NCBI GenBank assembly: GCA_905236195.1
Contig: CAJOOX010000230.1
Span: 1 to 5,521 of the forward strand
Origin: an uncultured Bacteroidales bacterium
GTDB taxonomy: Bacteria; Bacteroidota; Bacteroidia; Bacteroidales; UBA3663
Reading direction: 5' to 3'
DNA length: 5,521 nt
A program made the translations under genes and the position numbers. Under the pieces are notes generated by a model. The model saw nothing but the letters and a program-made list of their open reading frames with translations. It was not told where the DNA came from and did no database searches. Positions 1 to 5,521 of this stretch are shown piece by piece. Within the stretch, counting starts at the first letter, position 1. Each line of letters begins with the position of its first letter.

Positions 1-2443
1 ATCGCGTCCCCTGCAGCGGATTCCGGATGCCGACGTGGTGTGCTACGGCCTGTGGGCCGAGCCATCGCTGGCCCAGAACCACGGTGTCTTTGTGATGTCG
101 AGGAAAGACCCCGAACGCCTGGACTTCATGATCCAGAAGCCCTCGCTGCAGGAGCAGGCCGGACTGATGCGCGACTATCTGACGCTGATGGATATCGGTA
201 TCTGGATTCTGAGCGACAAGGCCGTGAAGCTGCTCATGGAGCGTTCGACCGACGACAAAGGACAGGTCAGGAGCTACGACCTCTATTCGGATTTCGGACC
301 GGCCCTGGGCAAACATCCCCGAATCAAGGATACCGAACTGAACGGACTGAAGGTGGCTATTCTGCCTTTATCCGGAGGAGAGTTCCATCACTATGGCACA
401 TCGAGGGAGATGATTTCCTCGACCCTGGCCGTACAGAACAGTGTGAAGGACCAGCGCAGCATCCTGCTGCACCGCGTGAAGCCCCATCCCGCCATGTTTA
501 TCCAGAACAGCTGGGTGGAGGAGTCCCGCACAGCTGACAACTCGGAGATGTGGATTGAGAACTCGTGGATTCCGAAGAGCTGGAAACTGACCCAGCGGAA
601 CATCGTGACGGGAGTGCCCCGTAACGACTGGAGCCTCACACTGGGCGCAGGACAGTGTCTCGACGTGGCGCCAATGGGCGACGACGAATGGACGGCACGC
701 CCCTACGGCATGAACGACAAATTCAAAGGAGCCCTCAAGGACGACCCGCTCTATCTGGAGCAGCCGGTGGGACGGTGGCTGGAAGCCCGCGGCCTGAAGG
801 CCGACGACATAGAAGGCAACAGCGACCTGCAGAGCGCAAGGCTCTTCCCCGTGATGCGCGACGTGACGAAACTGGGGCTGGTCATCCGCTGGATGCTGGA
901 CGCACGGAGCTGTCCGGAGGGTGCCGCCTTTTGGAAAGAGGCCCGCAAGGTGAGCGCCGACGAGATTTCGGCCTATGCCAACCTGCGCCGTCTCTTTGCC
1001 CAGCGCGAAACCTTCAGGAAAATGAACTGGAGCGAACTGGCCCAAAATCATGCCCGCTCGGTGTTCTACCAGCTCGACCTGGACGATGCTGCCCGGGAAT
1101 GGGCCGATGCCGGACTGCCGGCCCCCGCGCAGCTGGACGGCGACGAGGACCGTATGAAACGGATTCAGGATGCCATGTTCCGCGCACGTCTGGCCGGCCT
1201 GCTGCCCCACAATGCGCCCAATGCTCCCGTGACCCCCACAGGACCCGGATATGAGGAGCAGGCGTTCGCCCTGATGCGCGAAGGTCTGACCGAGACGATG
1301 ATGCAGCCTCAGGAGCCCCGCCTGTCGGTGCACAGCGACCAGATTGTGTGGAGCCGTTCGCCCGTGCGCATTGACATTGCCGGCGGATGGAGCGACACGC
1401 CGCCCTACTCGCTGATGAACGGCGGCAACGTGGTGAACCTGGCCATCGAGCTGAACGGACAGCCCCCACTGCAGGTCTATATGAAACCCTCCCCTACGTT
1501 CGACATCACCCTGAGGAGCATCGACCTGGGTGCTGTGGAGAAAATCACGTCCTGGCAGGAACTGCAGCAGTTCAACAAGGTGGGCTCGCCCTTCTCCATT
1601 CCGAAAGCGGCACTTGTGCTGGCCGGTTTCGACCCCCGGTTCAACGATCAGCACTTCGCGAGCCTGTCCGACCAGCTCAAAGCCTTCGGAACGGGTATCG
1701 AGATGACGACACTGAGTGCCATACCTGCCGGCTCGGGACTGGGCACATCGTCCATCCTGGCCTCGACGGTGCTGGGTGCTGTGAGCGAGTTCTGCGGACT
1801 GAAGTGGGACAAATATGACATTTCTAACCGCACGCTGGTGCTGGAACAACTGCTCACCACGGGCGGCGGCTGGCAGGACCAGTATGGCGGTGTGTTGCAC
1901 GGCGTGAAGCTGCTGCAGACCCAGCCCGGATGGTGCCAGCAGCCCATCGTACGCTGGCTGCCCGACACGCTGTGGACATCGCCCGAATACCAGCGCTGCC
2001 ACCTGCTCTACTATACAGGCATCACCCGAACCGCCAAGGGTATCCTGGCCGAGATAGTGCGCGGCATGTTCCTGAACCGCGGCGAGACGCTTGCCACCGC
2101 CGACGCTATCAAGGCACAGGCCATTGACATGTATGAGACCATCCAGCTCAACGACTTCACGAGGCTGGGTCTCGAACTCCGCAAGAACTGGACGCTCAAC
2201 CAGCGGCTCGACGCAGGTACCAACCCGCCTGCCGTGGAGGCCATCACCCGCCAGGTGGACGACCTCTGCCTGGGCTACAAACTGCCCGGCGCCGGAGGCG
2301 GAGGATACATCTATATGATTGCCAAGGATGAGGAGGCCGCGGCCCGCATCCGCAAGATACTGACACAGAACCCGCCCAACAACAAGGCAAGGTTTGTGGA
2401 TATGACTTTGTCACAAAAAGGACTCGAAATAAGTAAAAGCTGA
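1..2443 (+). CDS. fkp: Bifunctional L-fucokinase / L-fucose-1-phosphate guanylyltransferase (Fkp), 5'-truncated by window edge
   Basis: Cytoplasmic salvage enzyme making GDP-L-fucose from free fucose: the C-terminal GHMP kinase forms fucose-1-phosphate with ATP, and the N-terminal part adds GMP from GTP. The frame is open from base 2 (SRPLQRIPDADVVCYGLW), so the first GTG at 35 is an internal Val and the true start lies upstream. 813 codons are present; Bacteroides Fkp has about 949, so roughly 135 residues are missing. Fragment residues 1 to about 430 hold the rest of the guanylyltransferase and its beta-helix/linker, including GVPRNDWSLTLGAGQCLD. The kinase follows: RSPVRIDIAGGWSDTPP from residue 452 (sugar-binding motif 1), GGGWQDQYGG with a candidate catalytic-base Asp at 626, the ATP loop PAGSGLGTSS at 575-584, and the C-terminal LPGAGGGGY at 761-769. 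All key GHMP motifs are intact. The TGA stop overlaps the next start by one base, linking synthesis to fucose uptake. Confidence 0.95.
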   Translation, partial: SRPLQRIPDADVVCYGLWAEPSLAQNHGVFVMSRKDPERLDFMIQKPSLQEQAGLMRDYLTLMDIGIWILSDKAVKLLMERSTDDKGQVRSYDLYSDFGPALGKHPRIKDTELNGLKVAILPLSGGEFHHYGTSREMISSTLAVQNSVKDQRSILLHRVKPHPAMFIQNSWVEESRTADNSEMWIENSWIPKSWKLTQRNIVTGVPRNDWSLTLGAGQCLDVAPMGDDEWTARPYGMNDKFKGALKDDPLYLEQPVGRWLEARGLKADDIEGNSDLQSARLFPVMRDVTKLGLVIRWMLDARSCPEGAAFWKEARKVSADEISAYANLRRLFAQRETFRKMNWSELAQNHARSVFYQLDLDDAAREWADAGLPAPAQLDGDEDRMKRIQDAMFRARLAGLLPHNAPNAPVTPTGPGYEEQAFALMREGLTETMMQPQEPRLSVHSDQIVWSRSPVRIDIAGGWSDTPPYSLMNGGNVVNLAIELNGQPPLQVYMKPSPTFDITLRSIDLGAVEKITSWQELQQFNKVGSPFSIPKAALVLAGFDPRFNDQHFASLSDQLKAFGTGIEMTTLSAIPAGSGLGTSSILASTVLGAVSEFCGLKWDKYDISNRTLVLEQLLTTGGGWQDQYGGVLHGVKLLQTQPGWCQQPIVRWLPDTLWTSPEYQRCHLLYYTGITRTAKGILAEIVRGMFLNRGETLATADAIKAQAIDMYETIQLNDFTRLGLELRKNWTLNQRLDAGTNPPAVEAITRQVDDLCLGYKLPGAGGGGYIYMIAKDEEAAARIRKILTQNPPNNKARFVDMTLSQKGLEISKS
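2411..2442 (+). promoter_or_regulatory. A-rich translation initiation region of the fucP-like gene
   Basis: The last codons of fkp are strikingly A-rich (for example CACAAAAAGG and AAATAAGTAAAAGC) within an otherwise GC-rich window, and end directly at the ATG at 2443. Bacteroidetes generally start translation without a strong Shine-Dalgarno pairing and favour A-rich, unstructured leaders. An AGGA is present but about 20 bases before the start, which is too far for a normal ribosome site. The stretch also supports ATG 2443 as the start. The functional assignment is inference from composition. Confidence 0.4.
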
Positions 2444-3645
2444 TGAAAATCTACGAAACCAAAGACGGCAGGAGCTATCTGCTGCCGTTCATCCTGGTGA
2501 CCTCGCTCTTCTTTCTCTGGGGCATCGCCAACAACATCCTGGACGTGCTGAACAAACACTTTCAGGACGCGTTTGAACTGACACGTGCCAAATCGGGCCT
2601 GGTCCAGGCCGCCATCTACGGCGGCTATTTCCTGATGGCCATTCCGGCGGGTAAAATCATTTCACGCTGGGGCTACAGGGCCGGTGTGCTGACGGGTCTC
2701 ATCCTGTTCGGCATCGGTGCCCTGCTGTTCATTCCGGGCGAAAATATCAACAGTTTCTATTATTTTGTGGCCTGTCTGTTCATTATAGGTTGCGGCCTGA
2801 CGTGTCTGGAGACCACGGCCAATCCGTACATCACAGTGCTGGGCGACCCGAGCCGCGCGGCCCAGCGCATCAACCTGGCCCAGTCGTTCAACGGTCTGGC
2901 ATGCATTGTGGCCCCCGTGTTCGGCGGTATGCTGGTGCTTGCCAACGACAACCTGACGCTGCCATACACCATCATAGGCATCACGGTGCTGCTGGTGGCC
3001 CTGCTCTTCTCGCGGGTGAAACTGCCCGAGATTGGCGACGAGCCTGCCGGGGAGGCCGCCGGTGAAGAACAGCCCCGCGGCCTGTGGCAGACCCCTGCCT
3101 TCGTGCTGGGTGTTGTCTCGCTCTTCCTGTATGTTGCGGCCCAGACCGGTTTCAACTCTTTCTTCATCAACTACATGAACGAGAACCTGGGGTTCGCACC
3201 CGACAAGGCTGCCAGCCTGCTGGGCTTCGGCGGCATGGGCCTCTTCTTCCTGGGCCGCGTGACAGGCACGTGGATCATGTCGTATGTGAAGCCGTGGATT
3301 CTGCTGACCGTCTATGCGCTTACAGCCACGCTGGCCACCCTGGTGATTGTGTTCGGCACGGGCAAACCCGCGCTGATGGCCTTCTTTGTGGTTTATTTCT
3401 GCGAGAGCATCATGTTCCCCACCATCTTCGCGATGGCGCTCCACAGGGTGAAAGGCTACACGAAACAGGCCTCGTCCTACCTCATCATGTCGATTGTGGG
3501 CGGAGCCGTAGCCCCGATGCTGATGGGGTGGATTGGCGACAATGCGGGTATGGCGCTGGGCTTTATCATCCCGGCTGTCTGCTTTGCGGTGATATGTTTT
3601 TACGGACTGTTTTATGGTAAAGGTCAGAAAAGCGTCGCTCGTTGA
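2443..3645 (+). CDS. fucP: L-fucose:H+ symporter, FucP family (MFS)
   Basis: Inner-membrane permease of the major facilitator superfamily, predicted to import L-fucose with a proton. The 400 residues (E. coli FucP has 438) show about 12 hydrophobic segments in two halves, split by an acidic cytoplasmic loop at about 196-212 (GDEPAGEAAGEEQ). FucP-family signatures are clear: FFLWGIANNILDVLNKHF in helix 1, LVQAAIYGGYF and IPAGKI in helix 2, GLTCLETTANPYITVLG near 118-134, INLAQSFNGL near 143-152, AAQTGFNSF at 232-240 and GRVTGTWIM at 271-279. D34 and E123 sit at the places of the E. coli proton-relay residues Asp46 and Glu135. Sister proteins carry glucose/galactose, so fucose specificity rests mainly on the position directly after fkp, with which the start overlaps by one base (TGATG). 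The last 32 bases also encode the start of the next gene. Confidence 0.88.
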   Translation: MKIYETKDGRSYLLPFILVTSLFFLWGIANNILDVLNKHFQDAFELTRAKSGLVQAAIYGGYFLMAIPAGKIISRWGYRAGVLTGLILFGIGALLFIPGENINSFYYFVACLFIIGCGLTCLETTANPYITVLGDPSRAAQRINLAQSFNGLACIVAPVFGGMLVLANDNLTLPYTIIGITVLLVALLFSRVKLPEIGDEPAGEAAGEEQPRGLWQTPAFVLGVVSLFLYVAAQTGFNSFFINYMNENLGFAPDKAASLLGFGGMGLFFLGRVTGTWIMSYVKPWILLTVYALTATLATLVIVFGTGKPALMAFFVVYFCESIMFPTIFAMALHRVKGYTKQASSYLIMSIVGGAVAPMLMGWIGDNAGMALGFIIPAVCFAVICFYGLFYGKGQKSVAR

Positions 3646-4138
3646 TCTGAGGCCCATTCACGACCTGGCATGGAAGGTCTTTCCCGCCACCTACCGCATC
3701 ATCCTGACGCCTGAGCAGATCGACTTCATGATGGAGTGGATGTACTCCATACCGAGCCTCACCGAACAGGTGCTCCGGGAGGGACACCGCTACCTGGTGG
3801 CCGAACGGGAGGACGGAAGGCTGGCCGGATATGTGAGCGTGCAGCCCGAAAACCGCACCGACGAGACCACAGGTCTGCCCCTGTGGCACCTCCAGAAAAT
3901 CTATGTGGACCCCGACATGCAGGGCGAACACCTGGGACAGACCCTCTTTGAGGCCGCCTTTGCCTATGTGAAAGAGCTGCAGGGCGGACCCGCTACCGTC
4001 CACCTGAACGTGAACCGCCATAACCCGGCCCTGGGATTTTACGAACACATGGGCATGGTGAAGGCAGGAGAGGGCGATTTCGACATCGGTCACGGTTTCT
4101 ATATGAACGATTACATCATGGCAAAAAACACCGAATGA
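3614..4138 (+). CDS. GNAT family N-acetyltransferase, substrate unknown
   Basis: 174-residue cytoplasmic protein of the Gcn5-related acetyltransferase fold, expected to move an acetyl group from acetyl-CoA to an amine. The N-terminus VKVRKASLVDLRPI is the usual first beta strand and helix. LQKIYVDPDMQGEHLG at 93-108 is motif A, and NRHNPALGFYEHMGM at 134-148 is motif B. The end, DIGHGFYMNDYIMAK, resembles GNATs common in Bacteroidetes and distantly PaiA/spermidine-acetyltransferase-like proteins. In motif A the usual Q/R-x-x-G-x-G reads Q103-G-E-H-L-G108, so His106 replaces the first loop glycine. The start is fixed because an in-frame TGA lies at 3590-3592 and ATG 3614 is the only start before the conserved N-terminus; it lies 32 bases inside the transporter gene, with T-rich sequence and no Shine-Dalgarno ahead, suggesting translational coupling. 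Its stop shares ATGA with the next gene. Substrate cannot be named. Confidence 0.85.
   Translation: MVKVRKASLVDLRPIHDLAWKVFPATYRIILTPEQIDFMMEWMYSIPSLTEQVLREGHRYLVAEREDGRLAGYVSVQPENRTDETTGLPLWHLQKIYVDPDMQGEHLGQTLFEAAFAYVKELQGGPATVHLNVNRHNPALGFYEHMGMVKAGEGDFDIGHGFYMNDYIMAKNTE
4121..4134 (+). promoter_or_regulatory. A-rich translation initiation region of the acyloxyacyl hydrolase gene
   Basis: A run of six A (4123-4128) lies 7 to 12 bases before ATG 4135, inside the last codons of the GNAT gene. No purine-rich Shine-Dalgarno match is seen. As before fucP, this fits the A-rich leader preference of Bacteroidetes and supports ATG 4135, which is followed at once by a good signal peptide. Function is inferred from position and composition. 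Confidence 0.35.
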
Positions 4139-5382
4139 ATAAATATCTCAAACTGACGGTACTGCTGACTGTGCTGGCCTTGAGCCTGCATCCGGCACTG
4201 GCCTGGCATCCCGACAGCACGTGGGTGTTCAACCAGTGGGAGGCGGGACTGTCCAACGGGTCGGCACTGAACGACCCGGGCGATATGCGGGGCGGCTACT
4301 CCTCCATCTGGCGGCTGGCATTTTACCATCAGTTCTCACCCGAGGATTTCGGCCCCCAGCTTCCGATGCGTTATTTCCCGGCGGTAGGTATTGCGCTCAC
4401 CTATTCCGACTTCACCCGAACCAACGTCTATCGTGAGGTGGGGGATAAGGAAGAGGTGTACCGGGGCACGTACGGGCGTTTTCTGTCGCTGGCCATCTCG
4501 TTCTCGCAGTACCACCGCATGTGGGGCAGCCGCAACCAGTGGAGGCTGCGTTCACTGATGGAGAACGGCTTTGCGTGGGCCTTCAATCCCTATCATTATC
4601 CCGACAGAATGGGCAATACCATCGGCGGCAATTTTCAGGTATATTTCCATACGGGCCTGTATTTCAGCTATGCCTGGGGCCACCACGAATGGGGCATCGG
4701 GCCCGAGTTCACGCACTACAGCAACAGCGGCACGTATCTGCCCAACGGCGGCGTGAACAACTTATCGGTGGGCGTACGCTATCGGACGCTGGCCCAGACC
4801 GTCTTTCCCCGCACGTCGCGGGACGGCTACCTCCTCGACGAATTCAAGCCCTATCTCTACAACTCGTTCTATCTGGCCATCGGCATCCACGCGGAAGGCG
4901 AACGCGGCGATCGTGCCACCAATCATGGCGACATTGCCGTATATTCGCAGGTGAACGTCACCTATAACCTGATGTGCCGTGTAGCCCCGACCTCTTCGAT
5001 AGGTCTGGGCGTGGATTTCTTCAGCGGCTGTGAGGCCGAGCAGATCAGCCGTCCCTGGTGGGGTCTCGGACTGAAGCACGAGACCTTCTACCGACGGTTT
5101 GCCATCAGCGTGGGCGTGGGGTATTATTTAAACGGAATGCATCGCAAAGGCAGGGGGGATAGCAAGACGCGTATTTATGAGAAAATCGGTTTGAAATACT
5201 ATCTGCCCATCGAACGGGGAAATCAGCCGCAGCCCTATGTGTGCTATCACATCAAGGGCAACGAGTTCTATGCCGAGCAGTTCGAGATCGGCATCGGTTT
5301 TACTTTCGGCCGTTTCTACCGTTCCGGTTTCTTGCAGAAGCTGCAGAAGCGCTGGAGGCGTCAGTCTCTTCAGCCAGAATAA
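4135..5382 (+). CDS. PagL-like acyloxyacyl hydrolase (putative lipid A 3-O-deacylase), outer-membrane beta-barrel
   Basis: 415-residue exported protein. Residues 1-23 form a signal peptide (basic NKYLK, hydrophobic LTVLLTVLALSL, likely cut after ALA23). The rest is rich in aromatic and glycine-alternating strands typical of outer-membrane barrels. The diagnostic piece is GPEFTHYSNSGTYLPNGGVN (residues 189-208), matching the PagL active-site pattern H-x-S-N-x-G followed by PN-x-G. H194 and S196 fit the catalytic His and Ser of Pseudomonas PagL (His126, Ser128). Counting the same spacing, the PagL Glu140 position holds N208 here. PagL enzymes remove the 3-O acyl chain from lipid A; Bacteroidetes relatives are longer than the Proteobacterial ones, so activity is inferred. 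The last barrel-like strand ends GFTFGRF at 394, and a basic 21-residue tail (LQKLQKRWRRQ) follows, an unusual end for a barrel. The gene overlaps the GNAT gene by 4 bases and the opposing rnr by 83. Confidence 0.8.
   Translation: MNKYLKLTVLLTVLALSLHPALAWHPDSTWVFNQWEAGLSNGSALNDPGDMRGGYSSIWRLAFYHQFSPEDFGPQLPMRYFPAVGIALTYSDFTRTNVYREVGDKEEVYRGTYGRFLSLAISFSQYHRMWGSRNQWRLRSLMENGFAWAFNPYHYPDRMGNTIGGNFQVYFHTGLYFSYAWGHHEWGIGPEFTHYSNSGTYLPNGGVNNLSVGVRYRTLAQTVFPRTSRDGYLLDEFKPYLYNSFYLAIGIHAEGERGDRATNHGDIAVYSQVNVTYNLMCRVAPTSSIGLGVDFFSGCEAEQISRPWWGLGLKHETFYRRFAISVGVGYYLNGMHRKGRGDSKTRIYEKIGLKYYLPIERGNQPQPYVCYHIKGNEFYAEQFEIGIGFTFGRFYRSGFLQKLQKRWRRQSLQPE
5300..5382. other. Tail-to-tail coding overlap of acyloxyacyl hydrolase gene (+) and rnr (-), 83 bases
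   Basis: The plus-strand stop TAA is at 5380-5382 and the minus-strand stop TAA at 5302-5300, so the two convergent frames share 83 bases. On the plus strand the shared part encodes the end of the last barrel-like strand and the basic tail; on the minus strand it encodes the last two residues of DFIL and the low-complexity RNase R tail. There is thus no space for an ordinary intergenic terminator between the two transcription units. Confidence 0.82.
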
Positions 5383-5521
5383 AATCGACCGTCTTGCGTT
5401 CCATATTGACGGCAGCCACCTGCACCTTGAGCGTATCGCCCAGGGTGTATTTTTTGCGTGTGCGACGACCGACGAGACAGAAGTTGCGTTCGTCGTAGAT
5501 GTAGTGGTCGTCCTTGAGGTC
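5300..5521 (-). CDS. rnr: Ribonuclease R, C-terminal fragment (end of S1 domain and tail), cut by window edge
   Basis: Reading the minus strand from base 5521 gives 73 codons ending at TAA (5302-5300), with no start codon needed because the gene enters from the right. The protein begins DLKDDHYIYDERNFCLVGRR and continues TRKKYTLGDTLKVQVAAVNM, then ERKTVDFIL. This is the last part of the S1 RNA-binding domain at the end of Bacteroidetes RNase R (the YDE, GRRT, Y-x-LGD and V-x-A-N-x-E-x-K-x-x-DF pattern). RNase R is a cytoplasmic 3'-to-5' exoribonuclease that degrades structured RNA; its catalytic RNB domain lies outside the window. After DFIL comes a low-complexity tail rich in Ala/Ser and then Arg/Asn/Gly (ASSASAASARNRNGRNGRK), which lies entirely over the end of the opposing acyloxyacyl hydrolase gene. 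Another S1-domain protein is possible but less likely. Confidence 0.85.
   Translation of the reverse strand, partial: DLKDDHYIYDERNFCLVGRRTRKKYTLGDTLKVQVAAVNMERKTVDFILAEETDASSASAASARNRNGRNGRK
5333..5350. repeat. Exact 9-base tandem duplication (TGCAGAAGC x2)
   Basis: Two perfect adjacent copies of TGCAGAAGC, at 5333-5341 and 5342-5350, lie inside the convergent overlap. Because the unit is nine bases it keeps both frames: it gives LQKLQK in the acyloxyacyl hydrolase tail and the Ala/Ser run SASAASA in the RNase R tail. It contains the palindrome CTGCAG at the junction (5341-5346). Seen directly; whether it is variable between strains is unknown. Confidence 0.8.

Noticed and set aside
35..37. 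GTG as start of the first gene
   Set aside because: The frame is open to the left edge and residues upstream (RIPDAD) as well as VVCYGLW continue the conserved Fkp sequence, so this is an internal Val.
368..2002. A 544-codon open frame on the minus strand opposite fkp
   Set aside because: It lies wholly antisense to a well-conserved enzyme, its protein shows no domain or motif, and its composition (rich in Gly, His, Gln, Val, Arg) is what the complement of GC-rich codons gives.
2403..2410. TGACTTTG as a Bacteroidetes -7 promoter box (TAnnTTTG) before the transporter
   Set aside because: One of the fixed bases is wrong, no TTTG or TTG lies at the usual -33 spacing, and it is inside the fkp coding end. 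A weak internal promoter cannot be excluded.
2662..3657. A 331-codon open frame on the minus strand opposite the transporter
   Set aside because: The translation is rich in His, Gln, Arg and Glu because it mirrors hydrophobic codons of the membrane protein; no family resemblance, no leader.
5333..5355. Hairpin around CTGCAG as a bidirectional terminator between the convergent genes
   Set aside because: The stems are only four to six bases, no T-run follows on either strand, and the pattern is explained by the nine-base tandem duplication.
5439..5457. T-run (TATTTTTTGCG) as an intrinsic terminator for the plus-strand operon
   Set aside because: No GC-rich hairpin precedes it and it encodes conserved Lys-Lys of the RNase R S1 domain on the other strand.

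Overview
The window looks like chromosomal DNA from a GC-rich member of the Bacteroidales (Prevotellaceae- or Rikenellaceae-like; the exact genus cannot be fixed from sequence reading alone). The reasons are a fused fucokinase/GDP-fucose pyrophosphorylase (Fkp), which is characteristic of Bacteroidetes, a FucP-type sugar symporter directly behind it, A-rich stretches rather than Shine-Dalgarno boxes before two starts, and a Bacteroidetes-style RNase R tail.

Layout. Four plus-strand genes follow each other with no intergenic space. First is fkp, cut by the left edge (its last 813 codons are present). Next is a FucP-type L-fucose:H+ symporter overlapping fkp by 1 base (TGATG), then a GNAT N-acetyltransferase whose start lies 32 bases inside the transporter gene, and then a secreted/outer-membrane PagL-like acyloxyacyl hydrolase that overlaps the GNAT gene by 4 bases (ATGA). 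This is an operon with likely translational coupling. At the right edge the 3' end of rnr (ribonuclease R) lies on the minus strand and runs tail-to-tail into the acyloxyacyl hydrolase gene with an 83-base coding overlap.

How the genes work together. FucP would import free L-fucose. Fkp would phosphorylate it and charge it with GTP to give GDP-L-fucose, the donor for fucosylated capsule, O-antigen and glycoproteins. The PagL-like protein would act on lipid A in the outer membrane, so the operon may combine surface-sugar salvage with envelope remodelling; that link is an inference from gene order. The GNAT substrate is unknown.

No RNA gene, mobile element, CRISPR array, clear promoter or intrinsic terminator was found, and no stretch over 300 bases lacks a gene. 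No clearly novel system is visible. The points most worth a second look are the coding-on-both-strands 3' overlap with its 9-base tandem duplication, the apparent 21-residue extension past the barrel's terminal Phe, the missing PagL glutamate, and a His in the acetyl-CoA loop of the GNAT.
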